This document shows positions 1 through 6,603 of a stretch of 53,955 nucleotides of DNA, one piece after another. Positions within the stretch are counted from its first letter, which is position 1; each line of letters opens with the position of its first letter. The translations under genes and the position numbers were made by a program. The stretch is from Butyrivibrio sp. XPD2006 (GTDB lineage: Bacteria > Bacillota > Clostridia > Lachnospirales > Lachnospiraceae): contig NZ_ATVT01000020.1 of the NCBI RefSeq assembly GCF_000420865.1, positions 1-53,955 of the forward strand, given 5' to 3'. Under the pieces are notes generated by a model that did no database searches, was not told the DNA's origin, and was given only the letters and a program-made list of their open reading frames with translations.

Positions 1-275
<275 letters not shown>

Positions 276-349
276 AAAAAGCAAAGGTTAGAGACGGATC
301 TAAGAGATTTCAGTGTTCGGTTTTGAAGGTACAAAATTTTTTATTATAA

Positions 350-422
350 TCCTCCTTAGCTCAGTCGGTAGAGCATTCGGCTGTTAACCGAAGTGTCGTT
401 GGTTCGAGTCCGACAGGGGGAG
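350..422 (+). tRNA. tRNA-Asn (GTT)
   Basis: A 73-nt cloverleaf with acceptor stem TCCTCCT/AGGGGGA, D arm with TAGCTCAGTCGG, anticodon loop CTGTTAA giving GTT, and T arm GTTGG-TTCGAGT-CCGAC. No CCA is encoded. It is the first gene after the 23S rRNA and probably part of the same transcript. Confidence 0.95.
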
Positions 423-550
423 CGATAGCACCTAACGAGGTTCTTTCGAGTTTGGTGCGTAGCCTGGATGGCCATTTGGCGAGGTCTTTTCGAGCCTAGT
501 GGAGCAGCCAGAGCGATATGGAAGCACCGAAGCACGGTCGCTAACTCTTA

Positions 551-622
551 GGCTCCGTGGTCAAGCGGTCAAGACATCGCCCTTTCACGGCGGTAACACG
601 AGTTCGATTCTCGTCGGAGTCA
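551..622 (+). tRNA. tRNA-Glu (TTC)
   Basis: A 72-nt cloverleaf with acceptor stem GGCTCCG/CGGAGTC, anticodon loop CTTTCAC giving TTC, and T loop TTCGATT. The 128-nt spacer before it (423-550) holds one weak hairpin (GCACC/GGTGC near 426-456) and no recognisable gene. Confidence 0.94.
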
Positions 623-629
623 TTTATCA

Positions 630-703
630 GGAGCTTTAGCTCAGTTGGTTAGAGCAACCGGCTCATAACCGGTCGGTCCCGGGTTCAAGTCCCTGAAGCT
701 CCA
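630..703 (+). tRNA. tRNA with CAT anticodon (Met, or Ile2 if modified)
   Basis: A 74-nt cloverleaf with acceptor stem GGAGCTT/AAGCTCC and anticodon loop CTCATAA giving CAT. It lacks the three G-C pairs above the anticodon loop that mark an initiator tRNA, so an elongator Met tRNA is likely. An Ile2 tRNA with lysidine-modified C34 cannot be excluded by eye. Confidence 0.9.
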
Positions 704-760
704 CTATGGTTTTTTAATAGTATATTGAAGAACCGCGTAATACCCAGTATTCATTAAAAA

Positions 761-833
761 GGGGTCTTAGCTCAGCTGGGAGAGCATCTGCCTTACAAGC
801 AGAGGGTCACAGGTTCGAGCCCTGTAGGCCCCA
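761..833 (+). tRNA. tRNA-Val (TAC)
   Basis: A 73-nt cloverleaf with acceptor stem GGGGTCT/AGGCCCC (one T-G wobble), anticodon loop CTTACAA giving TAC, and T loop TTCGAGC. A terminator hairpin follows five bases later. Confidence 0.95.
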
Positions 834-837
834 TTAA

Positions 838-870
838 CGCGATATGTACCATGCATATCGCGTATTTTTT
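838..870 (+). terminator. Rho-independent terminator after tRNA-Val
   Basis: Perfect 9-bp stem CGCGATATG/CATATCGCG with a short loop, followed by a T-rich run (TATTTTTT). It ends the Asn-Glu-Met-Val part of the cluster, so tRNA-Leu must be reached by read-through or its own promoter. Confidence 0.85.
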
Positions 871-885
871 ACCAATAAGGTAAAT

Positions 886-971
886 GCCGGCGTGGCGGAA
901 CTGGCAGACGCCCGGGACTTAAAATCCCGTGGGTAGTAATACCCGTACCGGTTCGATCCCGGTCGCCGGCA
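886..971 (+). tRNA. tRNA-Leu (TAA), integration target
   Basis: An 86-nt class II tRNA with a variable arm, acceptor stem GCCGGCG/CGCCGGC and anticodon loop CTTAAAA giving TAA. Its 3' end from the T loop through the acceptor stem is duplicated exactly at 5121 and 6604, which marks it as the attachment site of site-specifically integrated DNA. The gene itself stays intact, as expected when the incoming element restores the 3' end. Confidence 0.96.
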
Positions 972-974
972 GTA
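951..974 (+). repeat. att copy 1 (within tRNA-Leu)
   Basis: A 24-bp direct repeat starting GTTCGATCCC and ending CGCCGGCAGTA. It covers the tRNA-Leu T loop to discriminator base plus three bases beyond. Identical copies lie at 5121-5144 and 6604-6627. Confidence 0.88.
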
Positions 975-983
975 ATTGTATGT

Positions 984-1025
984 AGCTGTAAACTTAGAAA
1001 ATATCTGGGGTTACAGCTCTTTTTA
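984..1025 (+). terminator. Terminator after tRNA-Leu
   Basis: Stem AGCTGTAA/TTACAGCT with a 19-nt loop, followed by CTTTTTATTTT. It differs from the GAGAAGC-type terminator that follows the two displaced att copies. This fits the sequence just after tRNA-Leu being island-derived. Confidence 0.75.
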
Positions 1026-1162
1026 TTTTGTTATACAAGAGGTTCAAATTAGTATAATTTGGGTTCAATTCAGATTGTATAAGCAAAGTTTTCAATATTA
1101 AGTTTTGAGTTTGTTTTGGACCACTCTGAACCAGGAACAGTATATCATAACAAAGATTTTAT

Positions 1163-1191
1163 TTGACATTAGATGTTCAAAACAGTATATT
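1163..1191 (+). promoter_or_regulatory. Strong sigma-A type promoter for ncRNA 1
   Basis: A perfect -35 box TTGACA (1163-1168), 17-bp spacer, and -10 box TATATT (1186-1191). Expected start of transcription is near 1198. The next thing downstream is a structured RNA and not an open reading frame. Confidence 0.75.
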
Positions 1192-1197
1192 ATAGAT

Positions 1198-1364
1198 AAC
1201 AAATGACGTAGAGCATTTGTTGGCTATGAAATGTAAATCCCTACTGGCAGGGGGATACATGGAGCTTATGGGCGGGTTTAGTGTGACAACCGCGAGCCAG
1301 TTAGGCGTATGCTGAAAAGAAAACACTTATAATTAAAGCCTCGACGAGAGTCGAGGCTTTAATT
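1198..1364 (+). ncRNA. Candidate structured RNA 1 (PBECR4-associated)
   Basis: No reading frame of note lies here, yet a strong promoter precedes it and a hairpin ends it. Visible helices: 1199-1205 with 1214-1220 (7 bp, perfect); 1231-1241 with 1252-1260 (ATGT..ATCCC/GGGATACAT); 1272-1278 with 1288-1293 (GCGG-bulged G-TT/AACCGC); and TGGCT 1221-1225 with AGCCA 1295-1299, which would close a multi-branch fold. A second copy of the core fold lies at 6073-6243. Shared strings are TGAAAT, ATGGAG and CCAG-T/A-TAGG, and the bulged stem shows a compensatory change. I do not recognise it as a known riboswitch. Function is inferred only from position: antitoxin-like RNA or cis-regulatory leader of the PBECR4 gene. 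Confidence 0.6.
1331..1364 (+). terminator. Attenuator-like hairpin between ncRNA 1 and the PBECR4 gene
   Basis: A perfect 15-bp stem AATTAAAGCCTCGAC/GTCGAGGCTTTAATT with a GAGA loop. The distal strand carries TTTAATTAT in place of a clean U-tract, so termination may be partial. The ribosome site GGAGG and the GTG start of the next gene follow within 12 bases. Confidence 0.7.
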
Positions 1365-1375
1365 ATGGAGGTAAT

Positions 1376-1980
1376 GTGGAAAATAAGATTAAACTTAATG
1401 CAGAAGCTTTTGAGAGATTACTTAATATAGAATACTATTTTTGTTTGGCTTATAAAGGAAAAGGATTTGAAGTAAGAGTCAGATTTGCAGAAGAGGATTT
1501 CCATCATCTTGAGGGAATAGGACAGTTACGTGACTTGCAAATTCATAGTGAGAGTGGAAATGTAACATTTGATAAAGCACTGGATGGTATGATAACACAA
1601 GTACAGTTGGAGAAATCAAATTTCTTTGAAAAAAGCTATGTTCAGAACAAGATAGATTATTTACACCTTTTGGAACGCGCTTTTGATGAAAACAGGGTTG
1701 TTTTTAGATTTAGAAATGAGCAAAGCAAGTCTAAATAGAATCTGAATTATTTTTAAACACCTTAGTAGATGGCCAGGATATTTATGTCTATTTAGATATG
1801 GTTGCAGGGACAGAAAATGAATATTTTTGCAGATCATTCGTTGCTAATCCAGATTTTGACAGAACTGCAGGTCAGACAAAGCTTACTACTTTATGGCAGG
1901 AGAAGATTGATTTATGTACAGGTGAATCACATGTGATATATAGATACAAGAACTTTATTCCTAAAGATTTAAAGAAATGA
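1376..1980 (+). pseudogene. PBECR4-like nuclease-fold gene, split by a frameshift
   Basis: Two reading frames, 1376-1738 (GTG start after GGAGG, 120 aa) and the frame containing 1798-1980, read as one protein if one A is restored near 1733-1737. The first frame ends SKSK-stop; the other continues KIESELFLNTLVDGQDIY, then YFCRSF and GQTKLTTLWQEKI. The combined protein of about 200 aa resembles the phage barnase-EndoU-colicin E5/D-RelE family 4 (PBECR4), recognised from memory by the early FHHLEGI segment and the late CRSF...GQTK segment. Members of that fold are RNases. The gene sits directly behind a small RNA and hairpin. As sequenced it would yield only the N-terminal 120 residues. A sequencing error is possible. 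Confidence 0.6.
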
Positions 1981-2009
1981 GAGAGGCGTAGATTACGCTT
2001 CTCTTTTTT
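1981..2009 (+). terminator. Terminator after the PBECR4-like gene
   Basis: Stem GAGAGGCGTA/TACGCTTCTC (one G-T wobble) followed by six T. It separates the RNA-PBECR4 unit from the primase-helicase gene. Confidence 0.8.
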
Positions 2010-2067
2010 GATATATTAAGGCTTAAGAATCGTAAAAAACATGTTTTAAGGACTATAGAGGTGCAAA

Positions 2068-4728
2068 ATGCAGCTGGAATCACATGATTTGAACTCGTTA
2101 AGAAAATTAGTGAGAAATCTACAGGATGAAAATGAGAGACTAAAAGCACTTTTAAGGAACAATAATGTGCAATATGATTCCGAAAATGCTTTTGATGAAG
2201 ACGTCATTAGTACTGACGTATATGATCCTGATCAAGGGGCAAGAATCATAAAGTATGCGATAACCAGTGATATGGCAAAGTTTTTCTTTTATATGTTCCA
2301 CGGAAGAGAGGATGTTTATGCAAAGCGTGGAAAAAATGGCGGATACTTTCCGCAATGCGATAATAGATGGAATCGTATTTGCCCGAAGAACAATGATGCT
2401 AAGACTTTTTGTGATGATGATTGTCCATATAGAAGATGGAGAAAAATTGAACTTGAAGTAATCGAAAACCATCTTTTAGGTAAAAAGCCTGAATGCGATG
2501 ATGTAATTGGAGCATATCCTCTTTTTACAGATAATACATGTAGATTTCTTGTGTTTGATTTTGATAATCATGTTAAAGATTCCTATAGAACAGATGATGC
2601 TAATGCAGATGATCTTTGGAAAAGCGAGGTTGATGCTCTAAGGAAAATTTTGAAGTTGAATAATATTGATGCACTTACGGAAAGATCCAGATCCGGAAGA
2701 GGTGCTCATATATGGATCTTTTTTGAGAAACCTATTCAAGCTTCTTTGGCAAGGAGCTTTGGTTTTGCTCTGTTGGATAGAGGTGCTGTTTCAATTAATA
2801 TGCCGTCTTTCAAGTATTACGATAGAATGTATCCCTCACAGGATGTGCTAAGTAAGATTGGGAACTTGGTCGCACTACCGTTACAGGGGCGAGCATTAGA
2901 AAATGGCAATAGTGCTTTTATTGATGAAAATTGGAATGCATATCCGGATCAGTGGGAAACATTGAGGAGCATAAGGAAAATTCCGGAGCAGGAAATAATT
3001 TCTTTTATTCAGAAATGGAATGAAGGTATTAGTTCTTCCGTGGCAATCACAAAATATGCTGATAAGCAAATTCGTCCTTGGAAAAGAGAGGAGAAGTTCA
3101 ACAGTTCTGATGTAGTAGGAAATGAAATCCATATTGTATTGGATGATGGAATATATGTTGATGCACTTAATCTTTTACCTAATATACAGAATCTGATTAA
3201 GCGTATGGCAACAATAGACAATCCGGAGTTTTATACAAATAAAAGGCAGGGGAGATCTAATTATTACAATTTTAAACAGATTTCATTATGGAGTGAAAGT
3301 GAAGGTTATATCAAGATTCCGAGGGGAATGTATGATAAGTTAGAGGCCAAGTGTAAGGAATCAGGAATAAAATGTGATATTACCGATAAAAGACAATTCG
3401 GCAGACCAATTAGAGTAAGTTTTAACGGAACGCTTAAGGAACAGCAGGAATATGCTGCTGCCAGATTAGAAAAATATGAGAATGGAGTTTTATGTGCGGC
3501 GACGGCATTTGGGAAAACTGTTCTCGCAGCATATATGATTGCAAAAAGAAAAGTTAATACTTTGATTCTGCTTCAAAATACTGAGTTATTGCCACAGTGG
3601 ATAAGCGAGTTTGAAAAATTCCTTGTTATAGATGAAAAACCTCCGAAATATCTAACTAAATCGGGAAGAGAAAAAGTAAGAGAAAGTGTCTTTGGCACAT
3701 TACAAGCGGGCAATGATAAAACCACAGGAATAATTGATTTTGCTTTGGTTGGTTCAGCGTATCATAAGGGAGAATTCTTCAAAAATATAGATTCTTATGG
3801 AATGGTTATCTTTGATGAATGCCATCATGCTGCGTCTAAGCAGGCTCAGGCAGTTCTGAATCGTGTTCGAGCCAAGTATGTATATGGCCTTTCTGCTACT
3901 CCCGGAAGAAGTGATAAGCTCGATGATATTGTATTTATGATGCTTGGACAGATAAGGCACAACTATACTGCTAAAGAGCAAGCCGATGAACAGGGTATTG
4001 AACGTCTTTTAGTACCGCGTTTTACAAGAGTTGTAAATGTAACTGGAGAAGATCTTGATATTATCAAAGCAGATAAATTGATTGTTGATAGCACAGTGAG
4101 AAATGAACAAATCAAAGAGGATGTAAAAGCAGCTATTTCCTTAGGTAGAACACCTTTGATTCTGACGAAGCTTAAAAGACATGTAGATGTTTTGAAAGAT
4201 GTGCTAAAAGATTGTGCAGATCATATTTTTGTTATCTATGGCGATAATAGCAAGAAAGAAAACACTCAAATCCGTGAGGTGATGACTAGCACTCCTTCTA
4301 ATGAATCATTGATATTGATAGCCACAGCATCAAAGGTAGGAGAAGGTTTCAATTTTCCGCGATTGGATACTCTTATGCTCGCTGCTCCTGTAAAATATGA
4401 AGGTCGCCTGACACAGTATGTAGGTAGACTAAATAGAACATATGAGGGCAAGAAAGATGTGCTTGTTTATGATTATGTTGATAGTCACATTAGGTTTTTT
4501 GACCGTCAATATAAAAACCGACTAAAGACATATAAAGAACTTGGTTATAAGATTTATACTCCTCAAGGCCAAACGAAACAGGCAGCTAATGCTATATATG
4601 ATAGGAAAGACTATGAAGAGGTCTTTTTTAGAGATTTGATTGAGGCAGATAAAAATATTGTTATTTCAAGCCCAAAGCTTATTCGAAGCAAAGTGTTAAA
4701 GCTTGTATCTTTGCTAAACCAAGGCTAG
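2068..4728 (+). CDS. TOTE-type archaeo-eukaryotic primase-helicase
   Basis: An 886-aa protein with an N-terminal coiled coil (about 8-32), a cysteine cluster (C97, C105, C115, C119), and an archaeo-eukaryotic primase domain with the FDFD metal motif at 163-166 and SGRGAH at 209-214. A superfamily 2 helicase follows, with Walker A ATAFGKT at 478-484, DECH at 583-586, GLSATPGRSD, and a C-terminal lobe with GEGFNFP and YVGRLNR. This is the architecture of TOTE conflict-system proteins, thought to act against invading DNA. The start follows AGAGGTG. The protein ends just after the first part of a PLD-like nuclease domain (FFRDLIEADKNIVISSPK); the rest lies in another frame at 4722-5009. Codon use is AT-rich, as in the rest of the island. 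Confidence 0.85.
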   Translation: MQLESHDLNSLRKLVRNLQDENERLKALLRNNNVQYDSENAFDEDVISTDVYDPDQGARIIKYAITSDMAKFFFYMFHGREDVYAKRGKNGGYFPQCDNRWNRICPKNNDAKTFCDDDCPYRRWRKIELEVIENHLLGKKPECDDVIGAYPLFTDNTCRFLVFDFDNHVKDSYRTDDANADDLWKSEVDALRKILKLNNIDALTERSRSGRGAHIWIFFEKPIQASLARSFGFALLDRGAVSINMPSFKYYDRMYPSQDVLSKIGNLVALPLQGRALENGNSAFIDENWNAYPDQWETLRSIRKIPEQEIISFIQKWNEGISSSVAITKYADKQIRPWKREEKFNSSDVVGNEIHIVLDDGIYVDALNLLPNIQNLIKRMATIDNPEFYTNKRQGRSNYYNFKQISLWSESEGYIKIPRGMYDKLEAKCKESGIKCDITDKRQFGRPIRVSFNGTLKEQQEYAAARLEKYENGVLCAATAFGKTVLAAYMIAKRKVNTLILLQNTELLPQWISEFEKFLVIDEKPPKYLTKSGREKVRESVFGTLQAGNDKTTGIIDFALVGSAYHKGEFFKNIDSYGMVIFDECHHAASKQAQAVLNRVRAKYVYGLSATPGRSDKLDDIVFMMLGQIRHNYTAKEQADEQGIERLLVPRFTRVVNVTGEDLDIIKADKLIVDSTVRNEQIKEDVKAAISLGRTPLILTKLKRHVDVLKDVLKDCADHIFVIYGDNSKKENTQIREVMTSTPSNESLILIATASKVGEGFNFPRLDTLMLAAPVKYEGRLTQYVGRLNRTYEGKKDVLVYDYVDSHIRFFDRQYKNRLKTYKELGYKIYTPQGQTKQAANAIYDRKDYEEVFFRDLIEADKNIVISSPKLIRSKVLKLVSLLNQG

Positions 4729-5009
4729 AGGAGGGGATAACAGTTACTGTGATAACCATGGATCCCAATTCTATTGGTTATGAGGATGTCATAGAAAGCT
4801 CTTTACTAGTGGATGAACTATGTAAAGGTGGCATAATCGTTAGAAAAACTGAAACTGTTGAAGAGTGCTATGCTGTTATTGATAATCAGATAGTATGGCA
4901 TGGCGGTATGAACCTACTTGGAAGAGCAGAAGCCTGGGATAATCTTATGAGGGTTGAAAATAATCAGGTTGCAGCTGAATTGTTAGAGATTAGTGAAAAG
5001 AGGCTATAG
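4722..5009 (+). pseudogene. Frameshifted C-terminal PLD-like part of the TOTE protein
   Basis: The frame read from 4722 continues the upstream gene without a gap: RLEEGITVTVITMDPNS, then VEECYAVID, IVWHGGMNLLG and AWDNLMRV, which match the second half of the PLD-like domain that usually ends TOTE primase-helicases. It is out of frame by one base with the main gene, whose stop is at 4726-4728. A separate start at GTG 4749 is possible but would give only half a domain. The HxK motif expected in active PLD nucleases is not seen here (VEE in its place), so the domain may be inactive anyway. Confidence 0.65.
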
Positions 5010-5038
5010 GCTCATGCCTAAAGAACAATATGCACTTA

Positions 5039-5120
5039 TGATGTATATCTATAACTAGGTTCAGAAATTTAAGTAAAACCGCCAACCTCCTTTCCATCAG
5101 TGTTTGAAAGGCGCAGGAAA
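5039..5120 (+). repeat. Island right-end repeat, copy A
   Basis: About 80 bp that recur before the third att copy (6510-6603). They share TGATGTATATC, AACTAGGTTCA, CCTCCTTTCCATCAGTGTTT and CGCAGGAAA. The position beside the att core suggests integrase arm-binding DNA. GGTTCA also recurs near the left end at about 1041 and 1063. Confidence 0.7.
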
Positions 5121-5144
5121 GTTCGATCCCGGTCGCCGGCAGTA
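5121..5144 (+). repeat. att copy 2
   Basis: An exact copy of the 24-bp tRNA-Leu 3' end. It is not part of a complete tRNA gene, since the sequence before it is unrelated to the tRNA body. Confidence 0.88.
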
Positions 5145-5146
5145 CG

Positions 5147-5173
5147 AGAGAAGCAGTGATGCTTCTCTTTTTT
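5147..5173 (+). terminator. Terminator beside att copy 2
   Basis: Stem AGAGAAGC/GCTTCTCT with a 6-nt loop and six T. The same hairpin follows att copy 3, so it is probably the original terminator of tRNA-Leu, copied or displaced with the att site. Confidence 0.8.
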
Positions 5174-5177
5174 GTGT

Positions 5178-5519
5178 TTATTTATCTTGCTGAGTCAGTT
5201 TATTAAAGTATTCTAATAACCTTTTTTCTAAGGATTTATCCTTCTGGAGAGAGTTTACAAATGAAAAGAGTTCTGGGTCTTCAGATGAAGAAATCGTTAT
5301 TGTACTTGGATTTGGATCATCTGTTAAGCCATAAAGATAGTCAGAAGTAGTGTTGAATGTTGACGCTATGAAACATACTGTTTGGAATGATGGCTCCCTT
5401 TGCCCATTTTCATAGCGCCCGTAACCCATTGCAGACATGTTGAGTTTTCTTGCTGCTTCAGCTTTGTTCATGCCTAATTGTTCACGAATTTGGATTATTC
5501 TTTCAGCTTTGAATTTCAT
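5178..5519 (-). CDS. XRE-family HTH repressor
   Basis: A 113-aa protein with an N-terminal lambda-repressor-like helix-turn-helix (about residues 7-62: IREQLGMNKAEAARKLNMSA ... YGRYENG ... SDYLYGLTD) and a short polar C-terminal tail that may dimerise. It is transcribed away from the unknown gene at 5625, and two near-identical palindromes lie between them. This is the usual layout of an autoregulated phage or island repressor. It is the only recognisable regulator of island 2. Confidence 0.9.
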   Translation of the reverse strand: MKFKAERIIQIREQLGMNKAEAARKLNMSAMGYGRYENGQREPSFQTVCFIASTFNTTSDYLYGLTDDPNPSTITISSSEDPELFSFVNSLQKDKSLEKRLLEYFNKLTQQDK

Positions 5520-5537
5520 ATGTACCTCATTTTACTA

Positions 5538-5583
5538 TTGACAAGTAACCAATGGTTATGTATTATACAATAACCGATGGTTA
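5538..5583. promoter_or_regulatory. Divergent promoter with two operator palindromes
   Basis: Two 13-bp palindromes, TAACCAATGGTTA (5546-5558) and TAACCGATGGTTA (5571-5583), have centres 25 bp apart. A plus-strand promoter TTGACA (5538-5543), 17-bp spacer, TATTAT (5561-5566) overlaps both, and a minus-strand TATAAT lies at 5562-5567. Binding by the adjacent XRE protein would shut both directions. The link to that protein is inference. Confidence 0.72.
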
Positions 5584-5624
5584 TATTATAACCTAAATTA
5601 TTCATTTATCAAGGAGGAATAAAA

Positions 5625-5996
5625 ATGGGATGTTGGATGATTGGGGCAGGTGAATTAGAGATAATTCCTGCGCCAGATGAGACATTGATCAAGGAGTACA
5701 TAAAGTTTTCAAATAGGGTCAATCCGTATGAAAAAATGGATGAAAACTTTCCAAATCCGTGGTTTTTTAATGAGGATAATCGATTAGAGTCGATAGCTGG
5801 TAAATTTGCCGAACCTTCTGTCTGGTATGACTACATAAAGAACTTTTTTGAGGCGCTAGGTTATAAACTGGTTGGTGAAAAGCAAATAGTGGGTGAATGT
5901 GACCCTGGAGTAAACTTCTGGGAATTGGATGATATTCAGTACAAGAAGTATAAAAAGTGGAAAGAGAGGATTCAGGATTATGAATTGGGAGCATAA
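5625..5996 (+). CDS. Unknown small protein under divergent XRE control
   Basis: 123 aa, start ATG preceded by AAGGAGG at good distance. No signal peptide or membrane segment. The protein is acidic and rich in aromatic residues (MGCWMIGAGELEI at the start, NPWFF at about 45-49, FWELDD and a lysine-rich KKYKKWKERI near the end). I do not recognise the family. It is the only intact plus-strand gene in island 2 and sits directly under the XRE-operator promoter, so it is the likely product that the repressor holds in check. A phage-like, toxin or anti-defence role would be guesswork. Confidence 0.75.
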   Translation: MGCWMIGAGELEIIPAPDETLIKEYIKFSNRVNPYEKMDENFPNPWFFNEDNRLESIAGKFAEPSVWYDYIKNFFEALGYKLVGEKQIVGECDPGVNFWELDDIQYKKYKKWKERIQDYELGA

Positions 5997-6037
5997 AAAT
6001 GTGCAATGAATTTTCTATGAATTATCTCTTTATATTC

Positions 6038-6069
6038 TTGACTTAAGGTTTTGGTTACAATACTATAAT
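6038..6069 (+). promoter_or_regulatory. Candidate promoter for ncRNA 2
   Basis: TTGACT (6038-6043), 17-bp spacer, TACTAT (6061-6066). An overlapping perfect TATAAT (6064-6069) has a long 20-bp spacer. Weaker than the promoter of RNA 1, but in the same relative position. Confidence 0.5.
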
Positions 6070-6072
6070 CTT

Positions 6073-6243
6073 AACAGCGGACACTTGAGGTTCGTTTGAA
6101 CGTTGAAATCAAAGAGGGTTCTGGAACGCTTTCTTTGATGGAGTTCTAGGTGGGTTCGATAAATAACCACAAACCAGATAGGATTATCCGAAAGAAAATT
6201 ATCTAAAAGACCTTGTAGCCAAAATACAAGGTCTTTATTTTTT
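6073..6243 (+). ncRNA. Candidate structured RNA 2 (PBECR4-associated)
   Basis: A non-coding stretch whose fold matches RNA 1 at 1198-1364. In order: TGAAAT (6104-6109); hairpin ATCAAAG 6108-6114 with CTTTGAT 6133-6139; GGAG directly after it; stem GTGG-bulged G-TT (6150-6156) with AACCAC (6165-6170); CCAGATAGG (6174-6182); and CGAAAGA. The stem pair C-G in RNA 1 is T-A here at the same position, with the bulged G kept in both, which supports a conserved RNA structure. The 3' end is a strong terminator (6206-6243), right before a PBECR4-like remnant. Confidence 0.6.
6206..6243 (+). terminator. Terminator of ncRNA 2
   Basis: Perfect 12-bp stem AAAGACCTTGTA/TACAAGGTCTTT with a 7-nt loop, followed by ATTTTTTT. 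Equivalent in position to the hairpin at 1331-1364. Confidence 0.85.
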
Positions 6244-6249
6244 TGGACA

Positions 6250-6492
6250 AGCATCAATGCAGATTATCTGATAAACAATCATGAGAGATTTGAAAATCTT
6301 ATGCTATATAAGAAAAGTGATAATCTGGCAGGGATAATATTTATCAGTGAAATGTCTATCTTTTCTTCTGAGGCAAGAATGAATGACTACACAGTTGGAC
6401 AGACACAGTATACAGTTCTTAAGGTTGAAAAACGCGACAAGGTTACAGGTACTGCGACACCTGTATTTACACATAGAAACTATAAAGAATAA
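6250..6492 (+). pseudogene. PBECR4-like C-terminal remnant
   Basis: The frame ending at 6492 reads SINADYLINNHERFENLMLY ... MNDYTVGQTQYTVLKVEK. It resembles the C-terminal half of the PBECR4-like gene at 1376-1980 (compare GQTKLTTLWQEKI there). The N-terminal half and any start behind a ribosome site are missing: the similarity begins right after the ncRNA 2 terminator. An in-frame ATG at 6301 could start 63 residues, but no Shine-Dalgarno sequence stands before it. Most likely a deletion removed the 5' part of the gene. Confidence 0.5.
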
Positions 6493-6509
6493 AGTAGTTT
6501 AAACACATT

Positions 6510-6603
6510 TGATGTATATCCACAACTAGGTTCAAAAGTGGGGTCAGAAAATAAAGTGAAACTGCCAGCCTCCTTTCCATCAGTGTTTGCAAGACGCAGG
6601 AAA
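6510..6603 (+). repeat. Island right-end repeat, copy B
   Basis: Matches 5039-5120 over most of its length with a small insertion (about 12 bp after AACTAGGTTCA) and scattered substitutions. It precedes att copy 3, showing that the two islands have related right ends. Confidence 0.7.

Noticed and set aside
423..550. 5S rRNA gene in the tRNA-Asn/Glu spacer
   Set aside because: No match to the conserved 5S core (such as the CCGAACACGG region); only a weak hairpin is visible.
1198..1364. Known riboswitch or 6S RNA
   Set aside because: The conserved strings of the common riboswitch classes I could recall (SAM, TPP, glycine, c-di-GMP, THF, guanidine) are absent, and the fold is not a 6S-type long bubble hairpin.
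4711..4752. Programmed -1 frameshift joining the TOTE protein to its PLD end
   Set aside because: The overlap has no canonical slippery heptamer and no obvious downstream stem, so mutation or sequencing error is simpler.
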